Assembly (NCBI RefSeq): GCF_913057115.1
Contig: NZ_CAJXNN010000021.1
Coordinates: 1 to 62,543, forward strand
DNA: 62,543 nucleotides
Direction of reading: 5' to 3'
From: an uncultured Roseovarius sp.
GTDB lineage: Bacteria; Pseudomonadota; Alphaproteobacteria; Rhodobacterales; Rhodobacteraceae
Positions 18,172 through 29,534 of the stretch are shown one piece after another (within the stretch, counting starts at the first letter, position 1; each line of letters starts with the position of its first letter). Made by a program: the position numbers and the translations under genes. A model generated the notes under the pieces. It was not told the origin of the DNA, did not search any database, and saw nothing but the letters and a program-made list of their open reading frames with translations.

Positions 18172-18255
18172 CCCTCCCGGGGGGAGGGCCCGTTCTCGGC
18201 GTTTGCTTGCAAACGCCTGTCACGCAGCGGGGCGCGGCCCGGGGCAAGCCCGGGC
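18172..18255. repeat. Three consecutive short hairpins
   Basis: CCCTCCC/GGGAGGG (18172-18188), GGCGTTTGC/GCAAACGCC with a 2-nt loop (18198-18217) and GCCCGGG/CCCGGGC (18237-18255) follow one another in 84 nt. No T-tract follows any of them. Similar in style to the palindrome array at 33249-33378. Confidence 0.5.
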
Positions 18256-18541
18256 GAAACGTTGAATGAACGTCAAGCAAGGGCTCGATCCGGACCTTCG
18301 TGGTAAGGGTATATAACGGTCGCAAAGCCCGGATGATGCGGGCTGTGATCAACCGCGCCGCGCCATCACAGTGACAACCTGCGATTTTGGTTTCGTGTCT
18401 TCGTGCTTGCCAAATATGTGTTGGGCCGGAGTTTGTGGTGGGGCGGTTAAGGGACCAAGCCGATATAGCACTGTCCATCTGCGACCTCTTCGCGCTGTCG
18501 GGACAATCGGCCCTTTCCATTCACCTCTTCCCGTGCAATAG

Positions 18542-20026
<1,485 letters not shown>

Positions 20027-20032
20027 GGCCCA

Positions 20033-21199
20033 TTGACCCCCGGTGCGCGCATTCAGGCCGCGGCCGAGGTTCTGGACGACATCCTTGGCGGTGTGCCGGC
20101 GGAGAAGGCCTTGACCGGCTGGGCGCGGCGCTCGCGTTTTGCCGGGTCCAAGGACCGCGCGGCGGTGCGCGATCATGTGTTTCAAGCGTTGCGCTGTCGG
20201 CGGTCTTATGCCTGTCTTGGCGGCGGGCAGACGGGCCGGGCCTTGATGCTGGGGGGCTTGCGGGCAGAGGGGCGCGACCCGGCGGAGGTTTTCACCGGGC
20301 AAGGTCATGCGCCGCAGGTTTTGAGCGCTGAGGAGGCCTCGGCGGGTCATGTGCCCGAGGCACCCGGGGATCGTTACGATCTGCCTGATTGGATGATTCC
20401 GAGATTCGAAGAGGCTCTGGGCGGGGAATGGCAGGCTGTGGCCGAGGCCCTGCGATACAGGGCGCCGGTGGTTTTGCGGGTGAACCTGCGCAAGGCCTCG
20501 CCTGAGGCGGCACTCGAGGCTTTGGCCGAAGACGGTGTGTTGGCCGTGCGGTCGGGGGTGGCCGAGGCGGCGCTTGTGGTGCGCGACGGCGCTCGGCGCG
20601 TGGCCGGATCGCGGGCCTATCGCGAGGGTTTGGTCGAGTTGCAGGATGGATCGAGTCAAGCGGCGATGGAGCGGCTTGCCATACCGTCGGGTGGCCGCGT
20701 CCTGGATTTTTGCGCCGGGGGCGGGGGCAAGACTTTGGCCCTTGCCGCGCGTGGAGAGGCGCAGTGGTTCGCGCATGATGCCGCGCCGCAACGGATGCGC
20801 GACTTACCCGAACGTGCCAAACGCGCGGGCGTCTCAGTGACCCTGTTGCGCGACGGGGTCGAGGGCGCGGGGCCTTTCGACCTGGTGCTCTGTGACGTGC
20901 CATGCAGCGGCAGCGGCACATGGCGGAGAACGCCGGATGCAAAGTGGCGCTTGACCCCTCGCGATCTGGACGATTTGGCCGATGTGCAGGCCGAGATATT
21001 GGATCGCGCTAGCAGGCTCGTGGCCCCCGGTGGATGGTTGGCCTACGCCACCTGTTCCGTGCTGCGCGAGGAGAACGAGGCACAGGTCGAGGCCTTCGTG
21101 GCGCGCACCCCGGAATGGGGGGTGAAGACGCTTGAACGCTGGCCCGTTTCGGGCGGGGGCGACGGGTTTTTCCTTGCTATTTTGGCGCGATGGAAATGA
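20033..21199 (+). CDS. rsmB: RsmB/NOP-family 16S rRNA (cytosine-C5) methyltransferase
   Basis: SAM-dependent m5C methyltransferase acting on rRNA. The 388-residue protein has an N-terminal NusB-like helical region (about 1-130), the SAM loop VLDFCAGGGGKT (about 223-234) and the two cysteines of the NOP/Sun family, in DVPCSGSG (about 287) and YATCSV (about 342). The start is TTG, 6 nt after guaB. The gene symbol is by family; the exact target cytosine cannot be read from sequence, and alphaproteobacteria have several paralogues. Confidence 0.85.
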   Translation: MTPGARIQAAAEVLDDILGGVPAEKALTGWARRSRFAGSKDRAAVRDHVFQALRCRRSYACLGGGQTGRALMLGGLRAEGRDPAEVFTGQGHAPQVLSAEEASAGHVPEAPGDRYDLPDWMIPRFEEALGGEWQAVAEALRYRAPVVLRVNLRKASPEAALEALAEDGVLAVRSGVAEAALVVRDGARRVAGSRAYREGLVELQDGSSQAAMERLAIPSGGRVLDFCAGGGGKTLALAARGEAQWFAHDAAPQRMRDLPERAKRAGVSVTLLRDGVEGAGPFDLVLCDVPCSGSGTWRRTPDAKWRLTPRDLDDLADVQAEILDRASRLVAPGGWLAYATCSVLREENEAQVEAFVARTPEWGVKTLERWPVSGGGDGFFLAILARWK

Positions 21200-21233
21200 T
21201 CAGGAATCAACTTTGACGAAAGTATCGCTGCCG

Positions 21234-21248
21234 TTAAGCTCGGTTTAA
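21234..21248. promoter_or_regulatory. Perfect CtrA binding site before cckA
   Basis: TTAAGCTCGGTTTAA matches the CtrA consensus TTAA-N7-TTAA exactly, 43 nt upstream of the cckA ATG. CckA is the kinase at the head of the CtrA phosphorelay, so this would be a feedback site. Confidence 0.65.
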
Positions 21249-21291
21249 GGTTTTTCCCGCAGAACGGGGGAAGCTGTGACAACTGGATGCG

Positions 21292-23709
21292 ATGGTGGCT
21301 TTTTCGAGTTTTACAACCACACCGGTGCGCCGTGCGAGCGAAGGGTTACGCGGTCGCGCGCCTATGCTGCTGGCTGCCGCCGCGGTTTTCGCCACCTCGG
21401 CCCTGCTCGTTGAAGGCGCGCAAGAGCGGCTGGCATTCGCGTTCCTTGCAGCAACCTTGGGGGCTGTCGCCGCTGCCTTGTGGATAGGGCATGCATTCGT
21501 GTCGCGCGGCCAAGCCGCGCAAAAGCGCCATTGTGAGGCGCTTTTGGGTAAGGATGCCGCTCCACTTTTCCTTGCCGGGGCCGATGGGCGATTGCTTTTC
21601 GCCAATGACGCGGCGAAAGCAGCCTATGGGTGTACGGGCGAGGGGACATTGGCGGGGGCCTTGCGGAACGTGCTGGCAAACCCCGGTCCGATCCTGTTTC
21701 GCTTGGAGACGCGTGCGCAGTCAACGGGCGCCGCCAGCGAGGATATCCTGACGCAAGGCGGGCTTTTGCGGCTGCATGTGCATCGTGCGGGGCCGGACAG
21801 TTTTCTGTGGCGGGTCGACAAGGCCAGTGAACAGGCCCGGGGCACGGCGGGCGAGGTGCCCCTGCCGATGCTGACGGTCGGCCGGAATGACGCAATACTG
21901 TTCATGAACAGCGCCGCGCGGGCCCTTGTGGGCGAGCGCGCCAAGACATTGGACCGGGTCTGCCCGCGCCTTCCATTGCGCTCGGGGCAGGTCAACGACA
22001 TCAGTACGCGCGACGGCCTGATGCCCTGTCTCGCGGTTGAATTGGAAGGCACTGCGGGGCGGCGCGAGATATTCCTTCTGTCAGATATCGTTGCCACCGA
22101 GCGTCAACCCGAAGGGTGGGACTTCATCGACGAAGTGCCGGTTCCCTTGCTGAAGGTGCGGCGGACAGGAGAGATACAGCTCTCCAATGCGCCCGCCCGG
22201 GCGCTTTTGGGTGTGCAGAGCTGTGCCGGATCGGAGCTTGGCGATCTGGTGGAAGGTCTGGGCCGGTCCTTGCGCGATTGGCTGGACGACGCGGCATCCG
22301 GTCGCGGCACCCAACATAGCGAGGTGCTCAAGGTCAAGAGTGACGCGCGGGAAACCTTTGTACAGATAACGCTCAACCGATTGACCGAGGCGGGCGAGAC
22401 CGTGCTGGTGGCGGTGCTCAACGATGCGACCAAGCTGAAATCCCTCGAAGCGCAATTTGTTCAGAGCCAGAAAATGCAGGCCATCGGGCAACTGGCGGGT
22501 GGCGTGGCGCATGATTTCAACAATCTGTTGACGGCTATTTCGGGTCATTGTGATCTTCTTTTGACCCGGCATGACGAGGGTGACGAGGATTTCGGCGACC
22601 TGATGCAGATCAACCAGAACGCCAACCGGGCTGCGGCCCTTGTCGGGCAATTACTGGCCTATTCCCGCAAGCAGACCCTGCAGCCCGAGCCGCTTGACCT
22701 GCGTGGGGTCTTGTCGGAATTGGCGCATCTCCTCAACCGCTTGGTGGGCGAGAAGGTCAGTTTGAACCTTGCCCATGACCCGCAGCTTTGGGGAACGCGC
22801 GCCGACAAGCGTCAATTGGAGCAGGTGTTGATGAACCTCGTGGTCAATGCCCGCGATGCCATGCCCGAGGGCGGGACCATCTCGATCGAGACCGAGAACC
22901 TGACGCTTGCCGAGCCTTGGCACCGCGACCGCGCCGTTGTTGCGCCGGGCCGCTATGTTAAGGTGTCTGTCAGTGACACCGGCGAGGGTATCGCGCCCGA
23001 GAAGCTGCAAAAGGTTTTCGAGCCTTTCTACACCACGAAGCGCGCGGGCGAAGGGACGGGACTGGGCTTGTCGACCGCCTATGGCATCATCAAGCAAACC
23101 GGTGGTTTTATCTTTGCCGACAGCACCTTGGGGGAGGGCACGCGGTTTATGCTTTTGCTGCCCGCGCTTGATCCGACCGTGAAGGTTGACGAAACCGAGG
23201 ACGTCGGCACAACCGGTGCGATGACCCATCGCAGCGGTGTCGTGCTTTTGGTGGAGGACGAGGCGCCGGTGCGTGCTTTCGCGAGCCGGGCGTTGCAAAT
23301 GCGCGGGTTTACCGTTCTGGAAGCCGAAAGCGGCGAGGCGGCGCTGGAGCTTTTGGAGGATGATGCGACCCGGATCGACGTCTTCGTGACCGATGTGATC
23401 ATGCCCGGGCTGGATGGGCCGGGATGGGTGCGTCAGGCCATCGAAACACGGCCCGAAACCCGAGTGGTCTTCATGTCGGGATATGCCAAGGAGTCCTTCG
23501 GCGATGTGCAGGCGGGAATTCCCAACTCGACCTTCCTGCCGAAGCCCTTTTCGCTGAGCGAGTTGACCGAGACAGTTCAGCACCAGATGCCAGCGGAGCG
23601 CCAGCCGGAGGCTGCTGCACGCGACGCGTCCGACCCGGATGGCGACTCGCATGTTGTTTCACCGTCACCTTCAGACATCGCTGTACCGCAAAACGCGTCG
23701 AATGATTGA
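21292..23709 (+). CDS. cckA: Hybrid histidine kinase CckA
   Basis: Bifunctional kinase/phosphatase that, through ChpT, controls phosphorylation of CtrA. The 805-residue protein has two N-terminal TM helices (about 25-65), PAS-like regions (about 80-380), the H-box GGVAHDFNN (His about 406), HATPase motifs (LVNARDAM, DTGEGIAPE, GEGTGLGLST) and a C-terminal receiver with phospho-acceptor Asp in VTDVIMPG (about 700). This is the Caulobacter/Rhodobacter CckA arrangement. A perfect CtrA box precedes it. The downstream partner ctrA is at 53179-53895; chpT is not in the window. Confidence 0.92.
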   Translation: MVAFSSFTTTPVRRASEGLRGRAPMLLAAAAVFATSALLVEGAQERLAFAFLAATLGAVAAALWIGHAFVSRGQAAQKRHCEALLGKDAAPLFLAGADGRLLFANDAAKAAYGCTGEGTLAGALRNVLANPGPILFRLETRAQSTGAASEDILTQGGLLRLHVHRAGPDSFLWRVDKASEQARGTAGEVPLPMLTVGRNDAILFMNSAARALVGERAKTLDRVCPRLPLRSGQVNDISTRDGLMPCLAVELEGTAGRREIFLLSDIVATERQPEGWDFIDEVPVPLLKVRRTGEIQLSNAPARALLGVQSCAGSELGDLVEGLGRSLRDWLDDAASGRGTQHSEVLKVKSDARETFVQITLNRLTEAGETVLVAVLNDATKLKSLEAQFVQSQKMQAIGQLAGGVAHDFNNLLTAISGHCDLLLTRHDEGDEDFGDLMQINQNANRAAALVGQLLAYSRKQTLQPEPLDLRGVLSELAHLLNRLVGEKVSLNLAHDPQLWGTRADKRQLEQVLMNLVVNARDAMPEGGTISIETENLTLAEPWHRDRAVVAPGRYVKVSVSDTGEGIAPEKLQKVFEPFYTTKRAGEGTGLGLSTAYGIIKQTGGFIFADSTLGEGTRFMLLLPALDPTVKVDETEDVGTTGAMTHRSGVVLLVEDEAPVRAFASRALQMRGFTVLEAESGEAALELLEDDATRIDVFVTDVIMPGLDGPGWVRQAIETRPETRVVFMSGYAKESFGDVQAGIPNSTFLPKPFSLSELTETVQHQMPAERQPEAAARDASDPDGDSHVVSPSPSDIAVPQNASND

Positions 23710-23921
23710 GTGCTGCAACGCATCTCGGGAAAGGCTCTGCTTCGGGGTTCTCACGAAACACTGTTTCCGGCCGAGATGACCGACGCTTTGGAGGGCTGTC
23801 CGGTAAGGAGGCAGGATGCCGCAGGGTTGTCCGCAGGTTGGCCGGCGTTCCCAATAACCGCATCTTGGCCTGGATGACCGCCCGGCGCCTGCACCTAGCC
23901 GTGCTTGCGCGTCGCCCGTCG

Positions 23922-24545
23922 TCAGCTTTCGAGGGGTGTGTAGGCTCCGGCCTCGCCAATCCCCTCCCATAGCGCGAATTCATGGGCACATTTGCGTCGC
24001 AGGCGTTGCTCGACTCCGGGCGACAGCACCGGCGCGCCCGGCGGAGATTCGTTCAGGCGTTTCGTTTCAAAGCTGTGACCCAGACGCTCCGACAGGAAAC
24101 CGCGCAACCCGGCCTGATCCTCGTAGCGGAACAAATGTGTCGCCTTTGTGCCATTGTTGCAGGGTTCAACAAATTTCGCCTGCGAGCCGACCTCGGCAAA
24201 AGGTGGGCGTTTGCCCTGCATGTAGGCAAGTGCAAAGTCATCGAAACTGACCTCGTGGGTGGCATTTTTCGCGCCTTCCATGCCGGGGCGTTGACGATAT
24301 CTATACCAACTGCCCAGCCAGTCGGTGGGCTCGCGGATCACGGCAAGAACGTCGAAGCCTTCGCCGCAGAATTTTTCAAGCGCGGGGCGGAAGAATCGGT
24401 TGTAACGGAAAACTGGCGCATGTTTGAGTTCTGGCGGATTGCGCACCACCAGATCGGCCTTGGGCGCGAGCGCGGCCTGATAGGCGGTGGTGCCGGTCTT
24501 GGGCACTGACAAAAATACCAGCTTGGCTTGGGCAAATACGAGCAT
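23922..24545 (-). CDS. Sulfotransferase-like P-loop protein
   Basis: A 207-residue protein with a sulfotransferase-type PAPS-binding P-loop SVPKTGTT (13-20) and a 3'-phosphate-like motif VIREPTDWLGSWY (about 69-81). Homologues in this group are sometimes labelled gamma-glutamyl kinase, which the motifs do not support. The substrate is unknown. It is transcribed divergently from recA with 194 nt between them. Confidence 0.75.
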   Translation of the reverse strand: MLVFAQAKLVFLSVPKTGTTAYQAALAPKADLVVRNPPELKHAPVFRYNRFFRPALEKFCGEGFDVLAVIREPTDWLGSWYRYRQRPGMEGAKNATHEVSFDDFALAYMQGKRPPFAEVGSQAKFVEPCNNGTKATHLFRYEDQAGLRGFLSERLGHSFETKRLNESPPGAPVLSPGVEQRLRRKCAHEFALWEGIGEAGAYTPLES

Positions 24546-24627
24546 TCAGGGCCTTTCACACAGTTTTCGGGAGCAAACCAGCCCCCGGTAACCACTCTTT
24601 AACCCATATGGCAAAAACTCTGAATGT

Positions 24628-24649
24628 GAACATTTTTCTTGAAATGTTC
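24628..24649. promoter_or_regulatory. Inverted repeat in the recA promoter region
   Basis: Arms GAACATTT and AAATGTTC flank a 6-nt spacer. It overlaps the candidate recA -35 element and lies 25 nt upstream of the direct-repeat LexA box. It may be a second regulatory site; the spacing does not fit the canonical alphaproteobacterial LexA box. Confidence 0.45.
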
Positions 24650-24667
24650 TCCTTTTGTATCCATAAG
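24639..24667 (+). promoter_or_regulatory. Candidate sigma70 promoter of recA
   Basis: TTGAAA (24639-24644), a 17-nt spacer and CATAAG (24662-24667). The LexA box begins 7 nt downstream of the -10, where bound repressor would block initiation. Confidence 0.5.
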
Positions 24668-24673
24668 CTGAGG

Positions 24674-24688
24674 GAACAAGAGGTGAAC
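24674..24688. promoter_or_regulatory. LexA (SOS) box of recA
   Basis: GAACAAGAGGTGAAC matches the alphaproteobacterial LexA operator GAAC-N7-GAAC exactly, 51 nt before the recA ATG. Confidence 0.85.
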
Positions 24689-24739
24689 GAAGGCAGCGAT
24701 TGCCGCCCGACAGCGGGTGTGAAATAAGGGATCAGGATA

Positions 24740-25813
24740 ATGGCAACGGCAGATCTTTTGACCATGGACAGCAAGAAAAACGCGGACAAGCAAAAGGCGC
24801 TCGATAGCGCGCTGGCGCAGATCGAACGGCAGTTCGGCAAGGGCTCGATCATGAAGATGGGCTCGGACAACCCGGTTGCCGATATCGAGGCGACCTCGAC
24901 CGGGTCGCTTGGCTTGGACATTGCCCTAGGCATTGGCGGTTTGCCAAAAGGCCGGATCGTCGAGATTTACGGACCTGAAAGCTCGGGCAAGACGACGCTG
25001 ACCCTGCATTGCGTGGCTGAGGAACAAAAGAAGGGCGGGGTTTGCGCCTTTGTGGATGCCGAGCATGCGCTTGATCCGATCTATGCCAAGAAACTGGGTG
25101 TCGATCTGGACGAGTTGCTGATTTCGCAACCCGATACCGGTGAGCAATCGTTGGAGATCGTGGATACCTTGGTGCGCTCGGGTGCTGTGAGCATGGTTGT
25201 GGTCGATTCGGTGGCCGCGCTGACCCCGAAGTCGGAACTCGAAGGCGACATGGGCGACAGCAACGTGGGCGTTCAGGCCCGGTTGATGAGCCAAGCCATG
25301 CGCAAGCTGACCGGCTCGATCAGCCGCAGCAAATGCACGGTGATCTTCATCAACCAGATTCGCATGAAGATTGGCGTGATGTTCGGCAGCCCGGAAACCA
25401 CCACCGGCGGTAATGCGCTGAAGTTCTACAGCTCGGTTCGCTTGGATATTCGCCGCATCGGCGCCTTGAAGGACCGCGACGAAGTGGTGGGCAACGCCAC
25501 CCGGGTCAAGGTGGTCAAGAACAAGGTTGCGCCGCCCTTCAAGCAGGTGGAATTCGACATCATGTATGGCGAAGGCATCTCGAAGATGGGGGAGCTACTG
25601 GACCTTGGCGTGAAGGCTGGCGTGGTCGAGAAATCGGGCAGCTGGTTCAGTTATGGTGACGAGCGCATCGGGCAGGGCCGGGAGAACGCCAAGACCTTCC
25701 TGAAGGAAAACTCCAAGATCGCTTATGAGATCGAGGACAAGATTCGTGCGGCGCACGGGTTGGATTTCGATCTGCCCGAGGGCGGTGAGGACGAGGATAT
25801 CGTCGAGGCCTGA
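24740..25813 (+). CDS. recA: Recombinase RecA
   Basis: ATP-dependent strand-exchange protein and co-protease for LexA cleavage. The 357-residue protein has Walker [10 protein letters not shown] (78-86), the MAW-like linker and the L1/L2 DNA-binding loops ([22 protein letters not shown] region), ending in an acidic tail. The start [10 protein letters not shown] is supported by AGGATA upstream; an internal ATG at residue 9 is the alternative. Preceded by a perfect LexA box; followed by a strong terminator. Confidence 0.98.
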   Translation: MATADLLTMDSKKNADKQKALDSALAQIERQFGKGSIMKMGSDNPVADIEATSTGSLGLDIALGIGGLPKGRIVEIYGPESSGKTTLTLHCVAEEQKKGGVCAFVDAEHALDPIYAKKLGVDLDELLISQPDTGEQSLEIVDTLVRSGAVSMVVVDSVAALTPKSELEGDMGDSNVGVQARLMSQAMRKLTGSISRSKCTVIFINQIRMKIGVMFGSPETTTGGNALKFYSSVRLDIRRIGALKDRDEVVGNATRVKVVKNKVAPPFKQVEFDIMYGEGISKMGELLDLGVKAGVVEKSGSWFSYGDERIGQGRENAKTFLKENSKIAYEIEDKIRAAHGLDFDLPEGGEDEDIVEA

Positions 25814-25843
25814 GGCCTGACCGGCCCCGCACAGAAACAAGGG

Positions 25844-25875
25844 AAAGGCCCGTGGCATGCGCCCGGGCCTTTTTC
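25844..25875 (+). terminator. Rho-independent terminator of recA
   Basis: AAGGCCCG and CGGGCCTT arms followed by TTTTTC, 30 nt after the recA stop. Confidence 0.8.
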
Positions 25876-25954
25876 TTGCTGTGGACACCGCCCGCGCGCA
25901 TGGCTACATCTGCGCAACGCCTGCAAAAAAACGTCCCGAAAAAGAGACCCTCCG

Positions 25955-28624
25955 ATGCCGACGCTCAATGAAATCCGCTCTACCTTCCTGAACTTCTTTG
26001 AGGAGAACGATCACCGGATCGTCGATAGCTCGCCACTTGTGCCGCGCAATGACCCGACCTTGATGTTCACCAACGCGGGCATGGTGCAGTTCAAGAACCT
26101 CTTCACCGGGGTGGAGCACCGCGATTACAAGCGGGCGGCGACCAGCCAGAAATGTGTGCGCGCGGGCGGCAAGCATAACGATCTGGACAACGTGGGCTAT
26201 ACCGCGCGGCACCATACGTTTTTCGAAATGTTGGGGAATTTCAGCTTTGGGGATTATTTCAAGGAGCAGGCGATCCCCTATGCGTGGGATTTGCTGACCA
26301 AGGAGTTTGGCCTGAACAAGGACAAGCTGTTGGTCACGATCTACCACACCGATGACGAAGCCGCCGAGATCTGGAAGAAATACGCAGGCCTTTCGGATGA
26401 TCGAATCATCCGCATCGCCACCGACGACAACTTCTGGTCGATGGGGGCCACGGGGCCGTGTGGGCCCTGCACCGAGATTTTCTATGATCATGGGCCCGAG
26501 ATTTGGGGTGGGCCTCCGGGTAGCCCGGAGGAAGATGGCGACCGGTTCATCGAGATCTGGAACCTCGTTTTCATGCAATACGAGCAGTTCGAGGATGGCA
26601 CGCGGCAAGACCTGCCCAACCAGTCGATCGACACCGGCATGGGGCTGGAACGGATCGGCGCGCTGTTGCAGGGTAAGCACGACAATTACGACACCGACCT
26701 GATGCGGGCCCTGATCGAGGCCAGCGCCAATGTCACCAGCCAAGACCCCGATGGTCCGGGTAACGTCCATCACCGGGTGATCGCGGATCACCTGCGCTCG
26801 ACCTCCTTCCTGATTGCTGATGGGGTGATGCCCTCGAACGAGGGGCGCGGGTATGTTTTGCGGCGGATCATGCGGCGGGCGATGCGGCATGCGCATTTGC
26901 TGGGTGCGAAAGACCCCGTGATGCACCAATTGGTGCCAAATCTGGTGGCGCAGATGGGGCAGGCCTTCCCCGAGTTGGGCCGGGCGCAGCCTTTGATCGA
27001 AGAGACGCTGAAACTGGAAGAGACCAAGTTCAAGCAAACATTGGACCGGGGTTTGCGCCTGTTGGATGATGAGTTGGGCAAACTGCCCGATGGGTCGGCG
27101 CTTCCGGGGGAAGCGGCATTCAAGCTTTATGATACCTATGGTTTCCCGCTGGACCTGACGCAGGATGCCTTGCGCGAGAAGGGCCGCGAAGTGGATGTAA
27201 GCGGCTTCGAGGCGGCCATGGCCGAGCAGAAGGCCAAGGCGCGCGCGGCGTGGTCGGGCTCGGGCGAGGCGGCGGATGCGGCTATCTGGTTTGATATTGC
27301 AGAGGATGACACCAAGGGCACGACCGATTTTCTAGGCTACGACACCGAAGTGGCCGAAGGGCAGATTTTGGCCTTGGTCAAGGATGGTGCGGAAATCGAT
27401 AAGGCCGCGAAGGGCGATGAGGTGCAGATCGTCCTGAACCAGACGCCGTTTTACGCCGAATCCGGCGGTCAGGTCGGCGATACCGGCACGTTGAAAACCG
27501 ATGGCGGCAGCGCGCGGATCACCGACACCAAGAAGGTGGCCGGGGTGTTCATCCATTTCGCCAAGATTGAAGACGGTGAGATGGCACCGGGACAGGCCGC
27601 GCAGTTGGAGGTGGATCACGCTCGCCGCACGGCCATTCGCGCCAACCACTCGGCCACGCACCTGTTGCACGAGGCCCTGCGCCATGCGCTTGGCGATCAC
27701 GTGGCGCAGCGCGGCTCGCTCAATGCGCAGGACCGGTTGCGGTTCGATTTCAGCCATTCCAAGGCCCTGACGGCAAGGGAACTGGAGCAGGTCGAGACCG
27801 AGGTGAACAGCTATATCCGCCAGAATGCACCGGTGGAAACGCGGATCATGGCGCCGGATGATGCGCGCGATTTGGGTGCGCAGGCCCTCTTCGGCGAGAA
27901 ATACGGCGACGAGGTGCGGGTTGTCTCGATGGGGCTTCAGGATGGCTCGGGCAAGGGCTTGGATGGCCGGACCTATTCGATTGAGCTTTGCGGGGGCACC
28001 CATGTGCAACAGACCGGGGATATCGGCGTTTTCGTGACCTTGGCCGATCAGGCCTCAAGTGCTGGCGTGCGGCGGATCGAGGCGCTGACCGGGCAGGCGG
28101 CGTTTGACTATCTGAGCGATCAGGCACACCGGGTTGAAGCCCTGGCCGGGGAACTGAAAACCAAGCCCGAGGATGTGGTCGACCGGGTGAAGGCCCTGAT
28201 GGACGAGCGCAAGGCACTTGCCAACGAGGTGGCGCAGTTGCGGCGTGAGTTGGCCATGGCCGGTGGTGCGGGGCAGGGCGATGGACCCGAGGCCAAGGAA
28301 ATTGGCGGCGTGAAGTTTTTGTCCCAAGTGCTGTCGGGCGTGTCGGGCAAGGACTTGCCCGCCTTGATTGACGAGCATAAATCGCGGCTTGGCTCAGGCG
28401 CTGTGTTGCTGATCGCGGATGCGGGCGGCAAGGCGGCTGTGGCGGCTGGCGTGACCGATGACCTGACGGGCAAAGTATCGGCGGTTGATCTGGTCAAGGC
28501 GGCGGTGCCGGAACTTGGCGGCAAGGGCGGCGGGGGTCGCCCGGATATGGCGCAGGGCGGGGGCCGCGACGTGGGCAACGCCGAGGCCGCCATCAAGGCC
28601 GCCGAAGCCGTGTTGGAGGGATAA
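25955..28624 (+). CDS. alaS: Alanyl-tRNA synthetase AlaS
   Basis: Charges tRNA-Ala and edits mischarged Ser/Gly. The 889-residue protein has the class II catalytic core (about 1-240), tRNA-binding domain, editing domain with HSATHLLH (His pair near residue 563) and CGGTHV (about 679), and the C-terminal DHHA1 domain. Length is normal. The next small gene starts 3 nt after its stop. Confidence 0.98.
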   Translation: MPTLNEIRSTFLNFFEENDHRIVDSSPLVPRNDPTLMFTNAGMVQFKNLFTGVEHRDYKRAATSQKCVRAGGKHNDLDNVGYTARHHTFFEMLGNFSFGDYFKEQAIPYAWDLLTKEFGLNKDKLLVTIYHTDDEAAEIWKKYAGLSDDRIIRIATDDNFWSMGATGPCGPCTEIFYDHGPEIWGGPPGSPEEDGDRFIEIWNLVFMQYEQFEDGTRQDLPNQSIDTGMGLERIGALLQGKHDNYDTDLMRALIEASANVTSQDPDGPGNVHHRVIADHLRSTSFLIADGVMPSNEGRGYVLRRIMRRAMRHAHLLGAKDPVMHQLVPNLVAQMGQAFPELGRAQPLIEETLKLEETKFKQTLDRGLRLLDDELGKLPDGSALPGEAAFKLYDTYGFPLDLTQDALREKGREVDVSGFEAAMAEQKAKARAAWSGSGEAADAAIWFDIAEDDTKGTTDFLGYDTEVAEGQILALVKDGAEIDKAAKGDEVQIVLNQTPFYAESGGQVGDTGTLKTDGGSARITDTKKVAGVFIHFAKIEDGEMAPGQAAQLEVDHARRTAIRANHSATHLLHEALRHALGDHVAQRGSLNAQDRLRFDFSHSKALTARELEQVETEVNSYIRQNAPVETRIMAPDDARDLGAQALFGEKYGDEVRVVSMGLQDGSGKGLDGRTYSIELCGGTHVQQTGDIGVFVTLADQASSAGVRRIEALTGQAAFDYLSDQAHRVEALAGELKTKPEDVVDRVKALMDERKALANEVAQLRRELAMAGGAGQGDGPEAKEIGGVKFLSQVLSGVSGKDLPALIDEHKSRLGSGAVLLIADAGGKAAVAAGVTDDLTGKVSAVDLVKAAVPELGGKGGGGRPDMAQGGGRDVGNAEAAIKAAEAVLEG

Positions 28625-28627
28625 ACC

Positions 28628-28915
28628 ATGCCAGCGCTTTGGATTGCTCATGTGACTGTCACCGATGCCGAGGCCTACGGCCGCTATGCCGAATTGGCAG
28701 GCCCGGCGATTGCCGCTCATGGCGGCAGCTTTATCGCCCGCGGCGGGCGCTTCGTGCAGTTGGAAGGCAAGGAGCGGCCGCGCAATGTGGTGGCCCGTTT
28801 TCCAAGCGTGGAAGCGGCCGAGGCCTGCTATCACAGCCCGGAGTATCAAGAGGCGCTGAGCCATGCCCGCGGCGCGTCCGAGCGGGAGCTGGTGATCGTG
28901 GAGATCACTGAATAA
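28628..28915 (+). CDS. DUF1330 family protein
   Basis: A 95-residue protein with the dimeric ferredoxin-like DUF1330 pattern: WIAHVTVTDAEAYGRYAE at the N terminus, GGRFVQLEG and the VVARFPSVEAAEACYHSPEYQ core. No enzymatic function is established for the family. It is almost certainly co-transcribed with alaS (3-nt gap). Confidence 0.85.
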   Translation: MPALWIAHVTVTDAEAYGRYAELAGPAIAAHGGSFIARGGRFVQLEGKERPRNVVARFPSVEAAEACYHSPEYQEALSHARGASERELVIVEITE

Positions 28916-28971
28916 CACTGGCCTTTCGGCGCATTGGTTCTAACCTTCTGCTGAAAGCAGGAGGGTAAGCG

Positions 28972-29520
28972 ATGCGGTTTTTTCTTGTAGCACTCATGGC
29001 GCTTTGGCCCGTTTGGGCCACAGCACAAGATTTTTCGGCCCTCAAGGAACCGGGTGTTGTGGCCCTGATGCGCCATGCGCTTGCACCCGGCACGGGCGAC
29101 CCGGCGAATTTCGATGTGAAAGAGTGCAGCACGCAGCGGAACCTTGATGACCGTGGCCGCGCGCAGGCGCGGCGCATTGGGGAGATGATGCGCGAGGCGG
29201 GGGTGGAATTCGACACGATCTGGAGCAGTCAGTGGTGTCGCTCGAAGGATACGGCTGTCTTGCTGGACATGGGCGAGGTTGTGGAATTTCCGCCGATCAA
29301 TTCACATTTTGCCGGGCGCGGGGACCGGGCGGCGCAGCGCAAGGTGACGCTTGAGGCGATTGCAGAACAACCCGAAGGCGCACGGCTTTTGCTGGTCACG
29401 CATTTCGTCAATATCAATGCGCTGACCGGGCAAGGGGCCAGTTCCGGTGAGATCGTCGTGACCCGTCGCACGCAGGGTGGCGGGCTTGAGGTCATCGACC
29501 GGATCAACATCCAGCCTTGA
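28972..29520 (+). CDS. Exported histidine phosphatase family protein
   Basis: A 182-residue protein with a signal peptide (about 1-19, ending ATAQ) and a phosphoglycerate-mutase-like fold: LMRHA at about 32-36 (the usual RHG motif has alanine instead of glycine), SSQWCRSKDTA, and the second histidine in LLVTHFVNINALTG. A periplasmic location is inferred. The substrate is unknown. AGGAGGG lies just upstream of the ATG. Confidence 0.82.
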   Translation: MRFFLVALMALWPVWATAQDFSALKEPGVVALMRHALAPGTGDPANFDVKECSTQRNLDDRGRAQARRIGEMMREAGVEFDTIWSSQWCRSKDTAVLLDMGEVVEFPPINSHFAGRGDRAAQRKVTLEAIAEQPEGARLLLVTHFVNINALTGQGASSGEIVVTRRTQGGGLEVIDRINIQP

Positions 29521-29534
29521 GCGTGGTCCACGGG

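Noticed and set aside
17645..18306. Two overlapping plus-strand frames of 110 and 172 codons before guaB
   Set aside because: No ribosome-binding site, no family resemblance, and they run through the CGTACG repeat and GC hairpins.
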